From assembly GCA_903934295.1 (NCBI GenBank), contig CAIZNI010000029.1:113936-177935 (forward strand): a stretch of 64,000 nt of DNA, read 5' to 3'. Source of the stretch: an uncultured beta proteobacterium. Lineage in GTDB: Bacteria; Pseudomonadota; Gammaproteobacteria; Burkholderiales; Burkholderiaceae_E. Shown here one piece after another: positions 1 through 10,629 of this stretch; positions within the stretch are counted from its first letter, which is position 1; every line of letters starts with the position of its first letter. The notes beneath the pieces are model-generated. The model saw only the letters and a program-made list of their open reading frames with translations. It had not been told where the DNA came from and made no database searches. A program made the translations under genes and the position numbers.

Positions 1-967
1 AGGCCGATCCGCCGCTTTGACCGCGCTCGATGCCGTTGCCCGCCGACAGCGCCAGCCGCTTGGCGCCGGCGTAAACATCGGCCAGGCGATCGAACTGCTC
101 ACGGCTCACGCCGCAGATCGCCAGCGCCTCGTCGACCGGATGGCGGCGCGCCTGCGCCATGAACGCGTCGAGTCCGCTGACCCAGGTCTCGATGAAGGCC
201 TGATCGAAGGCGCCGCGCCGCTCCAGTTCAGCGGCCAGCGCCAGTGCCAGGACCACATCGGTCCCCGGCCGGATCTGCAGGTACAGGTGGGCCTGCTCGG
301 CGATGCGGGTGCGCTTGGGGTCGATGACGACCAGCGCGGCGCCGTTGCCGCGCGCCGCCTGGATGACGCGCGCCAGGTGCAGGTTGGAGACGGTGACGTT
401 GTTGCCCCACACCGCGATCACGTCGGCGTGGACGATCTGCTCGGGCGGCATGCCCGGGGCATTGCCGAACAGGCTGGTGTAGGCGGTGCCGCGCACGATG
501 CCGCAGAGCGGACCGCGGTCGAGCAGCGTCGCGCCCAGGCGGTGGAAGAACCGCCGGTCCATCGAGCCGCCGGCGAGCTGGCCGTGCGGGCCGGCGTAGT
601 TCAGCGGCAGCACCGACTGCGGCCCGTGGGCATCGATCGCCGCCTGCAGGCCCTGATGGACGCGATCGATCGCCTCGTCCCAGCCGACCGGCCGGAACTG
701 GCCGCTGCCGCGCGGGCCGGTGCGCACCATCGGCTGGCGCAGCCGCTGCGGCCCGTGGACGAACGACGGATAGAAGCGCCCGACCTTGTCGCAGATGACG
801 CCGGCGGTGTATGGATTGGCGTGCGACCCGCGCACCCCGGTGACCTGACCGTCCTGGACGGTGACCGACAGGCTGCAGGTGTCAGGGCAGTCGAGCGGGC
901 AGACCGAGGGCAGCGCTGGCGGACGGGTCGACGGGTTGCCTGCGGGCGATTCAACAACGGCGCTCAT
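1..967 (-). CDS. Molybdopterin-dependent oxidoreductase (C-terminus beyond window)
   Basis: Only the first 322 codons are present; the gene runs off the left edge. The N-terminus carries the cysteine pattern of the iron-sulfur domain of Mo-bis-MGD enzymes (VCPLDCPDTC, then ICDKVGRFY about 26 residues on), which would bind a [4Fe-4S] cluster. It is followed by segments typical of the molybdopterin domain (GWDEAIDRV, VIAVWGNNVTVSNLH, ALVVIDPKRTRIAEQA). No Tat or Sec signal is seen, so a cytoplasmic enzyme is likely. Start ATG at 967. It lies 105 bases downstream of the CoA transferase on the same strand and probably ends a catabolic operon with the acyl-CoA dehydrogenase and receptor gene. The substrate cannot be told from this fragment. 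Confidence 0.88.
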   Translation of the reverse strand, partial: MSAVVESPAGNPSTRPPALPSVCPLDCPDTCSLSVTVQDGQVTGVRGSHANPYTAGVICDKVGRFYPSFVHGPQRLRQPMVRTGPRGSGQFRPVGWDEAIDRVHQGLQAAIDAHGPQSVLPLNYAGPHGQLAGGSMDRRFFHRLGATLLDRGPLCGIVRGTAYTSLFGNAPGMPPEQIVHADVIAVWGNNVTVSNLHLARVIQAARGNGAALVVIDPKRTRIAEQAHLYLQIRPGTDVVLALALAAELERRGAFDQAFIETWVSGLDAFMAQARRHPVDEALAICGVSREQFDRLADVYAGAKRLALSAGNGIERGQSGGSA

Positions 968-1020
968 GCCAGTCTCCGGTGGAGGGAAAGCGGGAAATCC
1001 ATAGCAGCAGCGCGATGTCA

Positions 1021-1039
1021 GCACCGGCCCGGCCGGTGC
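1021..1039. repeat. GC-rich inverted repeat between two leftward genes
   Basis: Perfect 8-base arms (GCACCGGC and GCCGGTGC) around a 3-base centre, in the 105-base gap between the CoA transferase and the molybdopterin oxidoreductase. There is no T-tract on either side, so a mRNA-stabilising or partial-termination hairpin is as likely as a true terminator. Confidence 0.35.
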
Positions 1040-1072
1040 GCCTCGGCGCGGGCCCGCACGGCCCGGCGCCGT

Positions 1073-2275
1073 TCAGCCGAGCCGGACCGCCGACGCCGCA
1101 ACCAGCGCGGCAATGCGGGAATCATCGTAGCCCAGCTCGCGCAGCACCTGTTCGCCATGCTCGCCCAGGTGAGCCGCGGGCTTGGGCACCGGCAGGTCAG
1201 CGCCACCAAAACGGGCGGCGGCACGCGCCAGCCGCACCCGGCCGGCCGCGCCGTGATCGACCTCGACCAGCGCACGGTTGTGCACCACCTGCGGGTCGGT
1301 GAGCACCTCGGGCTTGCGGTTCACCTTGCCCACCGGCGCGTCGGCCGCGTGCAGGCGCGCCACCAGGTCATCGGTGTCGAATTGCGCGAACAGCGGCTCG
1401 AGCACCTCGCGCGCCTCCTTGGCATGGCGCGAACGGGCCTGCACGGTGGCGAAGCGCGGATCCTTCGGCAGATCGGGTGCGCCCAGGCCCTTGCAAAGGG
1501 CGTCGAACTCGTCCTGCTGCGGGGTCATGGTCGTCAGGTAACCGTCGCGGGTCCGGTACGGGCGCAGCGTGCCGCCGACCTCGGGGAAGGCAGCCGGCGG
1601 GTCGTCCAGCCAGATGTGGTTGTACATCGCGTCGGGCCACTGGAAGGCCAGCGCCGCGTCGAGCATCGACAGCTCGACCACCCGCCCCTGGCCGTCGCGC
1701 TCGCGCGCCAGCAGCGCGGCGGTGACCGCCTGGGCTGCGGTGAGCGAGGTGAGCTTGTCGCACAGGGTGGTGGCCACCAGACCGGGCTCACCGCCCGGCT
1801 TTTCAAGGTGCGAGGCGCACATGCCCGAGACCGCCTGGATCACCGCATCGTAGACCCGTGCCTCGGTGTAGGGGCCGTCCTGGCCAAAGCCGGTGATCGA
1901 CAGGTAGATGAGGCGCGGATTGATCTGTTCCAGGGTGTCCCGATCGAAACCCAGGCGGGCCAGGATGCCGGGCCGGAAGTTCTCCATCAGCACATCGGTG
2001 CGCTCGATCAGGTCGCGCAGCACTTCCTTGCCGGCCGGCGTCTTCAGATCGAGCACGATCGAACGCTTGCCCCGGTTCATTGCGATGAAGGTGCCCGACA
2101 GGTCGCCCTTGGACGGGCCGATCCGGCGCGAGATGTCGCCGCCCGGGGTCTCGACCTTGATGACGTCGGCGCCCTGGTCGGCCAGCAGCGCCGCGGCCAT
2201 CGGGCCCGAATAGACCGCCGAGAGATCGAGCACGCGGATGCCCGCCAGCGGCGGCGGCAGAGGACCGGAGATCAT
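1073..2275 (-). CDS. CaiB/BaiF-family CoA transferase
   Basis: Complete 400-residue class III CoA transferase, which moves CoA between carboxylic acids through an aspartyl-CoA anhydride. Family signatures are the N-terminal RVLDLSAVYSGPMAAALLAD, the ADVIKVE strand, and NRGKRSIVLDLK. The segment VYDAVIQAVSGM places the likely catalytic Asp at about residue 143. The ATG at 2275 overlaps the stop of the upstream acyl-CoA dehydrogenase by four bases (ATGA), so the two are probably translationally coupled. Donor and acceptor acids are unknown; the neighbours suggest activation of a substrate brought in by the Bug receptor. Confidence 0.92.
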   Translation of the reverse strand: MISGPLPPPLAGIRVLDLSAVYSGPMAAALLADQGADVIKVETPGGDISRRIGPSKGDLSGTFIAMNRGKRSIVLDLKTPAGKEVLRDLIERTDVLMENFRPGILARLGFDRDTLEQINPRLIYLSITGFGQDGPYTEARVYDAVIQAVSGMCASHLEKPGGEPGLVATTLCDKLTSLTAAQAVTAALLARERDGQGRVVELSMLDAALAFQWPDAMYNHIWLDDPPAAFPEVGGTLRPYRTRDGYLTTMTPQQDEFDALCKGLGAPDLPKDPRFATVQARSRHAKEAREVLEPLFAQFDTDDLVARLHAADAPVGKVNRKPEVLTDPQVVHNRALVEVDHGAAGRVRLARAAARFGGADLPVPKPAAHLGEHGEQVLRELGYDDSRIAALVAASAVRLG

Positions 2276-4005
2276 GAAGGGAATTCCTGGGAATCGAGCA
2301 GTTCGAGAAAACGGGGATCGTGGTCGGCACTGTCGTCGGCCAGCGGGTCGCGCGGGGCCAGGCGGTGGACCAGCACCAGATCGGCCAGCCGCGCGCGCCG
2401 GGCCAGGCCGGGGAAAGCGGCCTCGCGGCGCAGGCCGGCCAGCGTCACCACCTGGTAGAGGGCCGAGGCGGCCTGGCGCGCCAGATGCGCGTGGTCGCCG
2501 GCGGCGGCCCGTTCGGCGAACGCAAAGGCGCGTTCGATCGCCACGGTCTGCAGCGCCAGCCGGTCGGGCTCGGCGGGCACGCCCTCAGCCAGCAGCCGCG
2601 CGACATGCTCGCGCAGCGCCGGCAGGGCGTTCTCGCGCTGGATGGCGCGCAGCACATCGAGCGCGACAATGTTGCTCGTGCCCTCCCAGATCGAGCCCAG
2701 GTGGGCATCGCGCAGCAGCCGGGCGTCGCTGAACTCCTCGATGTAGCCGCAGCCACCGCGCACTTCCATCGCGTCGCCGGTCACCACGCGGGCATCGCGG
2801 CAGGCCCGGAACTTGATCAGCGGGGTGAGGATGCGCGCCAGCGCGCGCGCCTGGGGGTCGGCCGCGGCGTCGGCCCGCTCGAGCGCGGCGGCGGTCTGGA
2901 ACACCATCGTGCGCGCCTGCTCGGCGCGCAGCGTCATCTTGAGCAGCTGACGGCGCATCAGCGGCAGCGCGATGAGCGGGCGGCCGAAGGCCACCCGGTG
3001 TCGCGCCACATGCAGCGCCTCGGTCAGGGCGCGGCGCATCAGTCCGGCGGCCCGCACGCCATTGGACAGGCGCGAGTTGTTGATCATGTCGGCCATGTGC
3101 TGAAAGCCGCGGCCGCGCTCGCCCACCAGCCAGGCCTGGGCGCCCTCGAGCCGGATCTCGCCGCTGGCCATCGAGCGGGTGCCCAGCTTGTCCTTCAGGC
3201 GCAGGATGCGGTAGCGGTTGTGCGACCCGTCGGCCAGCTCACGCGGCAGCAGGAACAACGAGATCGCCTTCAGGCCCGGCACCGGCTCGCTGCGCGCCAG
3301 CACCATCGCCAGCCCGGCATCGGCGTTCGAGCAGAACCACTTGTCCCCGGTCAGCGACCAGCTGCCGTCGGGCTGCGGCTCGGCGACGGTGGCGGTGGCC
3401 GCCACATCGGAGCCTGCGCCCTGCTCGGTCATGAACATCGCGCCCTGGTGCAGGTCGTCGAAATCGGGCGCGGTGAGCAGCGGCAGGAAACGCTGCACCA
3501 GCGCCGGCTCGCCGAAGCGGCGCAGCGTGCGCGCCAGCGAGTCGGTCATGCTGATCGGGCAGCACAGGCCGAACTCGGCCTGCACGAACAGATAGGTGAG
3601 CGCGTACTTGGCCGCCGGGGGCATCGGCTCGGGCCAGCCCAGCACGCCACCCCGGTGCGACAGCGCCGCCAGACCGAAGTCGGTGAAGCCCAGGCGCTCC
3701 ATCTCGACATAGGCGGGATGCTTGTCGATGCGCGACTCGTCCACCCCGGTGCGGCTGCGCACCGACAGGGTCGGCGGATGCTTGTCGGCCAGCGACGCCA
3801 GCTCATCGAGGCGTCCGCCGGCCAGCGCGCCCAGGCGCTCGAAGTGCGGCGCGAGATGCGCCATCAGCGGCGCCGGCAGGTAGGCCGCGAACAGCGCGGC
3901 GGCCATCGGATCGGCGCGATACAGGTTGATCCCGCGCGCATCGGGCACCGCGGTGGCGCCGGCAGGGGCGGGAGCCGTGGCGGACAATGGCAGGCTCATC
4001 TCCAC
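2272..4005 (-). CDS. Acyl-CoA dehydrogenase family protein, AidB-like
   Basis: 577 residues, longer than ordinary acyl-CoA dehydrogenases (about 380) and close to the AidB subfamily. Seen are the flavin-loop motif MTEQGAGSDVAA, the GDKWFCSNADAG strand, the arginine-rich helix after VAFGRPLIALPLMRR, and the late block GGCGYIEEFSDARLLRDAH with SIWEGTSNIVALDVLRA, which matches AidB-type proteins. It should bind FAD and oxidise an acyl-CoA, although AidB relatives also have DNA-protective roles. It starts 10 bases after the Bug receptor gene and overlaps the CoA transferase start by four bases, so a metabolic role in the operon is favoured. Confidence 0.9.
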   Translation of the reverse strand: MEMSLPLSATAPAPAGATAVPDARGINLYRADPMAAALFAAYLPAPLMAHLAPHFERLGALAGGRLDELASLADKHPPTLSVRSRTGVDESRIDKHPAYVEMERLGFTDFGLAALSHRGGVLGWPEPMPPAAKYALTYLFVQAEFGLCCPISMTDSLARTLRRFGEPALVQRFLPLLTAPDFDDLHQGAMFMTEQGAGSDVAATATVAEPQPDGSWSLTGDKWFCSNADAGLAMVLARSEPVPGLKAISLFLLPRELADGSHNRYRILRLKDKLGTRSMASGEIRLEGAQAWLVGERGRGFQHMADMINNSRLSNGVRAAGLMRRALTEALHVARHRVAFGRPLIALPLMRRQLLKMTLRAEQARTMVFQTAAALERADAAADPQARALARILTPLIKFRACRDARVVTGDAMEVRGGCGYIEEFSDARLLRDAHLGSIWEGTSNIVALDVLRAIQRENALPALREHVARLLAEGVPAEPDRLALQTVAIERAFAFAERAAAGDHAHLARQAASALYQVVTLAGLRREAAFPGLARRARLADLVLVHRLAPRDPLADDSADHDPRFLELLDSQEFPS

Positions 4006-4015
4006 GGCGCGCGCC

Positions 4016-5005
4016 TCAGTCGATCCGGGCGCCGGATGCCCGGACCAGCTTGCCCCACTTGTCGCGATCGGAGCGGATCACCTCGGCGAACTCCTCCGGG
4101 GTACTGGTCCACAGCTCGAAGCCCTGGAGAGCAACCCGCTCGCGGACTTCGATCGAGCGCAGCGCCTGGATCAGCGCCTGGTTCAGTCGCTGCATGACCG
4201 GCTTCGGGATGCCGGCCGGCCCGACGATGCCGAACCACAGGTCGCTGCCGACGTCGTTGAAGCCCTTGATCCCGGCCTCTCCCATCGAGACGACATCGGG
4301 CACATAGGGCGAGCGCCGATCGCCCGACACCGCCAGCGCCTTGACCCGGCCCGCACGCACCGACGGCATCGCGGTGACCGGAATGTCGAACATGAAGGTG
4401 ATGTTGCCGCCAATCACGTCGGCCAGCGCCGGCGCACTGCCACGATAGGGGATGTGCTGCATTGGCGCGCCGGTGACGTACTTCAGCGCCTCGCCGGAGA
4501 GGTGATTGGACGACCCGTTGCCGGCCGAACCGAAGGTGACCTTGCCGGGATTGGCCTTGGCATAGGCAACCAGTTCGCCGACCGTGTTGATGCCGAGCTT
4601 GGGATTGACCACCAGCACGTTGATGTAGCGCACCGCCAGCGTGAGCGGGGTGAAGTCACGCGAGGTGTCGTGCGGCAGGCGCGCGCCGTACAGGTGCGGA
4701 TTGATCGAATGGGTGCCGGTGGTTGCCAGGCCGATGGTGTAGCCATCGGCCGGGGCCTTGGCGATCCGGTCCATGCCGATCGAGGCGCCGGCGCCCGGAA
4801 TGTTCTCGACCACCACCGGCTGGCCGAGGATTTCCGAGAGCTTCTGGGCCACCGGGCGCGAGAAGGAGTCGGTCGGGCCGCCGGGCGGGAACGGGACGAT
4901 CCATTTGATCGGCTTCTGGGGAAAGCCCTGCGCGGCTGCGGGGGCGGCGAATACCGCCGCCCAGAGGCAGGCGACCGCGGCAAGGATCCTGATTGTCGGC
5001 GTCAT
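4016..5005 (-). CDS. Bug-family (TctC) periplasmic solute receptor
   Basis: 329 residues with a Sec signal peptide (hydrophobic ILAAVACLWAAVFAAPAAAQG, cleavage near residue 25). Typical family signatures are KPIKWIVPFPPGGPTDSFSR, VVENIPGAGASIGMDRIA, and GNGSSNHLSGEALK. Bug receptors bind small organic or amino acids in the periplasm, classically for tripartite tricarboxylate transporters; no TctA/TctB membrane genes lie nearby, which is usual for these orphan receptors. It sits between an MBL-fold hydrolase and an acyl-CoA dehydrogenase on the same strand and probably captures the operon's substrate. Confidence 0.93.
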   Translation of the reverse strand: MTPTIRILAAVACLWAAVFAAPAAAQGFPQKPIKWIVPFPPGGPTDSFSRPVAQKLSEILGQPVVVENIPGAGASIGMDRIAKAPADGYTIGLATTGTHSINPHLYGARLPHDTSRDFTPLTLAVRYINVLVVNPKLGINTVGELVAYAKANPGKVTFGSAGNGSSNHLSGEALKYVTGAPMQHIPYRGSAPALADVIGGNITFMFDIPVTAMPSVRAGRVKALAVSGDRRSPYVPDVVSMGEAGIKGFNDVGSDLWFGIVGPAGIPKPVMQRLNQALIQALRSIEVRERVALQGFELWTSTPEEFAEVIRSDRDKWGKLVRASGARID

Positions 5006-5055
5006 GAGGCGATTTTCCGGAAAGCGAGGGAGGGGCAGGCTAGCACGGGCGCGGT

Positions 5056-5985
5056 TCAGCGCAGACGATAACGGCCGTCGTCTTCGATCACCCGGCCGCT
5101 GGCGATCAGCTCGGCCAGGTGCTGGCTGATGCTGCGGCGCTCGGCGTCATCGACCCAGAGCTCCTCATAGTCGGGCGGATAGAGCAGGCGCCCGGCGACC
5201 AGCTGCGCCAGCGTGCGCGCGGGGCCTGCGAGCATCTCGAGCAGGCGCTGCTCGCGTTCATCGAGCTTGGCGCTGAACGCGCCCAGGGCGTCGAGCATCG
5301 CCTGGCGATCGGTGTAGACGCCGCGGTGATGCGAGGTGACCCACACCCGCGCGTCGATCTGCGGCAGACGGGCCAGGGTGGTCCGGAAGTCGGCGAGACT
5401 GGAGGTCGCGTCGCCGTAATAAGGGCCGAATCCGCTCAGGTCGATGTCGCCGATGAAGGCCACGCCTTCGGGCTCGACCAGCAGCACGGTGTGGCCCGCG
5501 GTGTGGCCCGGCATGTGGATCGCGCGCACCCGCGAGCCACCCAGCTCCCAGACCGCACCATCGGCGTAGCCGATCGCATCGGGGCGCTCCTGGTAGTTGA
5601 AATCGCGCTCGATCTTGGCGCGCATCGCGTCCAGCCGGTCGGGCGAGACGCCGTAGTGATGCGCCAGTCCCGGCCAGCTGCGCACCGCCTCGAGGTCGGC
5701 ATCGTGGGCGTAGACCGGCACGCCCGGCAGACGGTGCAAACCGGCCATGTGGTCCTCGTGGACATGGCCCAGCACCACCAGGTCGGCGGCGTCGAAATCG
5801 GCGCCGATCCGGTTGGCCACCGGCGGCGAGTCGAAGACGACATGGGTGTCGGTGCCGCGCACCACCACCTGATTGCCGTCGGGATACTTGCCGTTCTTCT
5901 CACCGAAGAACACGGAAACACGGCCGAAATCGGCGCGCGGCGGCGGGGTCGCGACGGGCGCGGAGGAAGCAGCGGGGGAGGTCAC
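5056..5985 (-). CDS. MBL-fold metallo-hydrolase
   Basis: 309-residue metallo-beta-lactamase-fold protein. The metal-binding signature HVHEDHMAG fits HxHxDH, and further ligands are offered by HMPGHTAGHTV and IGDIDLSGFGP. The C-terminal third is helical and resembles the winged-helix tail of LACTB2/glyoxalase II-like hydrolases. No signal peptide. It probably heads the leftward operon: 50 bases separate it from the Bug receptor gene. A thioesterase or lactonase activity on an acyl-CoA intermediate is plausible but not shown. Confidence 0.88.
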   Translation of the reverse strand: MTSPAASSAPVATPPPRADFGRVSVFFGEKNGKYPDGNQVVVRGTDTHVVFDSPPVANRIGADFDAADLVVLGHVHEDHMAGLHRLPGVPVYAHDADLEAVRSWPGLAHHYGVSPDRLDAMRAKIERDFNYQERPDAIGYADGAVWELGGSRVRAIHMPGHTAGHTVLLVEPEGVAFIGDIDLSGFGPYYGDATSSLADFRTTLARLPQIDARVWVTSHHRGVYTDRQAMLDALGAFSAKLDEREQRLLEMLAGPARTLAQLVAGRLLYPPDYEELWVDDAERRSISQHLAELIASGRVIEDDGRYRLR

Positions 5986-6147
5986 GGCGACAGCACATCG
6001 GTTCGGGTGGATGGAACCGCGACGATAGCGCGAATGCGGCGCGCCGGCGCTGGTACGCTGAGGCCCGTCATCCGTTTTTCAGCCCCGCCCTTCACACCCG
6101 CCATCGGCCGCGGGTTCACCGATCCACCGTCAACCGGAATCCCGCCC

Positions 6148-6948
6148 ATGAGCGACCAACCGCCGGACATCCTTGTTCGCCTCGACAGCCAGCCCGACGG
6201 CCGGCGCATCGCCCACGTCACCATCCACAACCCGCGCCGGGCCAACAGCCTGAACAGCGCGCTGATGGAGCGCTTCGTCGAGCGCCTGGAGGCCCTCGCC
6301 GGCGACCCGGCCCTGCATGCGATGGTGCTGACCGGCGCCGGCGACCGCGCCTTCGTGGGCGGCGCCGACATCGGCGAGATGGCCGGTCTCGAGGTCGAGA
6401 GCGCCCGCCAGTTCATCACCCGGGTGCATCGCTGCTGCGAGGCGGTGCACCGCTTCCCGGCGCCGGTGATCGCCCGCATCAACGGCGTCACGCTGGGTGC
6501 CGGGCTGGAGCTGGCGGCCGCGTGCGACCTGCGGGTGGCCGCCGACACCGCACGCTTCGGCATGCCCGAGGTCCACCTGGGCGTGCCCTCGGTGGTCGAG
6601 GCGGCGCTGCTGCCGCACCTGACCGGATGGGGCCGGGCGCGCGAGATGCTGCTGCTGGGCGAGGTCTTCGACGCAGCCCAGGCCGCGCAGTGGGGGCTGG
6701 TCGAGCGGGTGGTGCCGGCCGGCGAACTCGATGCGGCGGTGGCCGGCTGGCTGGCGAGCCTGGCCAAGGGCGGCACACAGGCGCTGCGCCAGCAAAAGCA
6801 GCTGATGCGCGCCTGGGAGAACCTGCCGCGCAACGAAGCGATCACCGCCGGGATCGACGCCTTCGCCTGTGCCTATCGCGGCACCGAGCCGACCGAGCGG
6901 ATGGGCGCGTTCGTGGCAGCGCGCGCCGCCGCTCGCCGCAAGACCTGA
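6148..6948 (+). CDS. Enoyl-CoA hydratase/isomerase family protein
   Basis: 266 residues with the crotonase fold. The oxyanion-hole segments are FVGGADIGEM and INGVTLGAGLELAAACDLRVA, and the catalytic-loop region is FGMPEVHLGVPSVVEA. The Glu of PEVHLG stands at one of the two usual acid positions. It would hydrate 2-enoyl-CoA thioesters or act as a relative such as an isomerase. The ATG at 6148 is chosen because similarity starts directly after it; the frame stays open upstream without family features. It is divergent from the MBL-fold hydrolase and abuts the convergent dehydrogenase gene with no gap at 6948/6949. Confidence 0.9.
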   Translation: MSDQPPDILVRLDSQPDGRRIAHVTIHNPRRANSLNSALMERFVERLEALAGDPALHAMVLTGAGDRAFVGGADIGEMAGLEVESARQFITRVHRCCEAVHRFPAPVIARINGVTLGAGLELAAACDLRVAADTARFGMPEVHLGVPSVVEAALLPHLTGWGRAREMLLLGEVFDAAQAAQWGLVERVVPAGELDAAVAGWLASLAKGGTQALRQQKQLMRAWENLPRNEAITAGIDAFACAYRGTEPTERMGAFVAARAAARRKT

Positions 6949-7830
6949 TCAGGCCCCCGCGCTGCCCTCGCCCGAGATGTGCAGGAAGATGGCCGCCACA
7001 TCGAGGCCGCCCAGGTCGGCCAGTCGCGCCGACTGCATCTGGCTGCGGATCAGCGCGGCGATCGGCACCGGCCGGTCGAGCTCCTGGGCCAGCGCCAGAA
7101 AATAGCGCAGGTCCTTTTCCATCAGCCCGAGCTGGAACTGCGGCGAGAAATCGCGCGCATAGATCTTGGGCATCTTGGTCTTGAACAGGCGCGAGGCGGC
7201 CGCGCCCTCGCCCAGCACCTGCTGGGTGGCGAGCGGGTCCAGGCCCGCCGCCTCGGCCACCAGCAGCGCCTCGGCGATCGCGGCATTCACCGTGCCCGAC
7301 AGCATGTTGTTGATCAGCTTGGTGGTGGCGCCGGCGCCCACCGGGCCCATGTGCGTGTGCTGGCGGCCCATTGCCTGCAGCAGCGGCTCGGCCCGCGCGA
7401 GGTCGGCCGCGCTCGCGCCCACCATGAACACCAGCTCGCGCCCGCGGGCCTGGGCGAGGCTGCCCGACACCGGCGCGTCGAGGTAACCGATCCCGCGGCC
7501 AGCCGCAGCGCTGGCCACCTCGCGGGCCATCGCCGGGGTGTTGGTGCTGCAATCGACGATGACGGTGCCGGGCGCCGCGCGGGCGACGACGCCGTCCTCA
7601 CCCAACATGACCGCGCGGGTCGCGCCGTCGTCGGCCACCATCGAGACCACGAACTGCGCGTCCTGCACCGCCTGGGCGATGCTGTCGCAGGCCAGCGCGC
7701 CCTGGGCCACCGCCGCGGCGGTGCGCGCCGGGTGGCGGTTCCAGACCCGCAGCGTGTGACCGGCCGCCAGCAGGTTCAGGGCCATCGGCCCGCCCATGGC
7801 ACCGAGGCCGATGAATGCGATCGTCGACAA
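6949..7830 (-). CDS. NAD(P)-dependent beta-hydroxyacid dehydrogenase (HIBADH family)
   Basis: 293 residues from the TTG at 7830. Rossmann motif IAFIGLGAMGGPMALNLLAAG lies at the extreme N-terminus, and the substrate segment APVSGSLAQARGREL plus the catalytic-lysine helix GAGATTKLINNML are those of 3-hydroxyisobutyrate/tartronate semialdehyde/glyoxylate reductases. The TTG start has an AAGGA ribosome site seven bases upstream and puts the nucleotide-binding strand at residue 3; an ATG at 7887 would add 19 non-conserved residues. The exact hydroxyacid cannot be assigned. Confidence 0.88.
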   Translation of the reverse strand: MSTIAFIGLGAMGGPMALNLLAAGHTLRVWNRHPARTAAAVAQGALACDSIAQAVQDAQFVVSMVADDGATRAVMLGEDGVVARAAPGTVIVDCSTNTPAMAREVASAAAGRGIGYLDAPVSGSLAQARGRELVFMVGASAADLARAEPLLQAMGRQHTHMGPVGAGATTKLINNMLSGTVNAAIAEALLVAEAAGLDPLATQQVLGEGAAASRLFKTKMPKIYARDFSPQFQLGLMEKDLRYFLALAQELDRPVPIAALIRSQMQSARLADLGGLDVAAIFLHISGEGSAGA

Positions 7831-7954
7831 GAGGATTCCTTCGCGCGGGTGTGCGGCTGACTGGGTGGTGTACCGGGTTTCGGGCACCGGCGCGGCCGAT
7901 GTTAGCAGTCGGCGCTATCCTCACGGCTTCCTGAACCCGTCCACCGGAAACCCC

Positions 7955-8873
<919 letters not shown>

Positions 8874-8899
<26 letters not shown>

Positions 8900-10466
8900 A
8901 GTCGACCGCGCGCTCGGCGATCATGATCACCGGCGCGTTGGTGTTGCCCCCGACGATGCGCGGCATGATCGACGCGTCGACCACCCGCAGGCCCTGAACG
9001 CCGCGCACGCGCAGCTGGGCGTCGACGACATCGTCGGCGCCGGGTCCCATCCGGCAGGTGCCCACCGGGTGATAGATGGTGTCGGCGTGATCGCGGATGA
9101 AGGCCTCGATCTGGGCATCCGACTGCGCGTCGGCGCTGCCCAGTTCCTGCCCGCGATACGGCGCCAGCGCCGGCGCGTGCAGGATGTCGCGCACCAGCCG
9201 AAAGCCGCGAATCAGCCGCTGCGTGTCGTCCGGGTCGGCCAGGAAATTCGGGTCGATCAGCGGCGCGTCGCGCGGATCGCGGCTCACCAGCCGCACCGTG
9301 CCGCGGCTGCGCGGGCGCAGCAGGCAGACGTGGCAGGAAAAGCCCGGACCGAACAGCGTCTTGCGGCCGTGATCGACCAGCTTGCCGATCACGAAGTGTA
9401 GCTGCAGGTCCGGGATCGGTTCGTCGGGGCTGCTGCGGATAAAGGCGCCCGCTTCGCCGAAATTCGTGGTGAGCAGGCCGCTGCGGTGGCGCCACCACTC
9501 GAACACGCCCCGGATCGCCCGGATCGCGCCGGGAAACGACAGCCCGAACAGGTCGTGGTTGCCCGGCGAATCGAACACCTGGATCACATCGATGTGATCG
9601 TGCAGGTTCGCGCCCACACCGGGCTGATCGAACACCACCGGCAGCCCGAGCGAGGCCAGGTGCTCGGCCGGCCCGATGCCCGAGAGCATCAGCAGCTGTG
9701 GCGACTGCAGCGCGCCGGCGCTCAGCAGCACCTCGCGGCGCGCCGGCACCTGATGCAGGCCGGCGGCGTCGCGGTACTCGACCCCGGTGGCGCGCCGATC
9801 CTTGAACAGGATCCGGGTCGCGTGCGCGCCGGTGATGACGGTGAGGTTGGGACGCTCCCGCGCCGGACCGAGATAGGCCCGGGCGGCATTGAAGCGTTCG
9901 CCGTTGCGGTGGGTGACCTGAAAGGACCCCACGCCTTCCTGGTCGGCGCCGTTGAAGTCGGGGTTGCGGTGATGGCCGCACTGCGCCGCGGCATCGATGA
10001 AGATCGAGCGGAACCGCGCGTCGGAGCGCAGGTCTGCCACGTTGAGCGGCCCGCCGGTCCCGTGAAATGCGTCGGCGCCGCGCTCGTTGTTCTCGGCGCG
10101 GATGAACCGGGGCAGCACCTCGTCCCAGCCCCAGCCGGGATTGCCGCGGGCGGCCCAGTCGTCGTAGTCGGCGCGATGGCCGCGCGCATAGATCATCGCG
10201 TTGACCGAGCTCGAGCCGCCCAGCACCTTGCCGCGCGGCTGGTAGCCGCGCCGTCCGTTGAGTCCTGGCTGCGGGACGGTCTCGAAGCCCCAGTTGGCCT
10301 GGCGGGTTCTGGCGAGCAGCGCCAGCCCGGCTGGCACACGGATCAGCAGGCTGTCGTCGACCGGTCCCGCCTCGAGCAGGCAGACGGTGACAGCGGGATC
10401 CTCGCTCAGCCGACCGGCCAGCACGCAACCGGCGGACCCGCCACCCACGATCACATAGTCGAACAT
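8874..10466 (-). CDS. GMC-family FAD oxidoreductase (choline/alcohol dehydrogenase type)
   Basis: 530 residues. FAD-binding motif YVIVGGGSAGCVLAGRLSED at the N-terminus, GMC signature 1 around GKVLGGSSSVNAMIYARGH, signature 2 GALQSPQLLMLSGIGP, and the C-terminal catalytic His/Asn pair in YHPVGTCRMG and GGNTNAPVIMIAERA. It would oxidise an alcohol to an aldehyde with a quinone or respiratory chain as acceptor. The name 'choline dehydrogenase' often given to such proteins is not supported by betaine genes nearby. Confidence 0.92.
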
Positions 10467-10629
10467 CCGGCGTCTCCCTGCGGGTGGTCAGTCGCGCAAC
10501 GGTATACCGCAATGGCGCGGCGCGCATCGGCCAGGATCAACACCGCCCGCGTCCGATGGGACCGGACCGGGCCTCGCCCGCCGATCCCCGGAGGGCCGTT
10601 TGCCCACGCGTCTGCTACCCTGCCCGCCC

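Noticed and set aside
17..2458. Very long open frame on the plus strand (over 800 codons)
   Set aside because: It is antisense to the molybdopterin oxidoreductase and CoA transferase genes, has no family motifs and is a by-product of high G+C. The same holds for long antisense frames at 2320-4197, 28560-30911, 37399-40341, 53332-56268 and 58311-60719.
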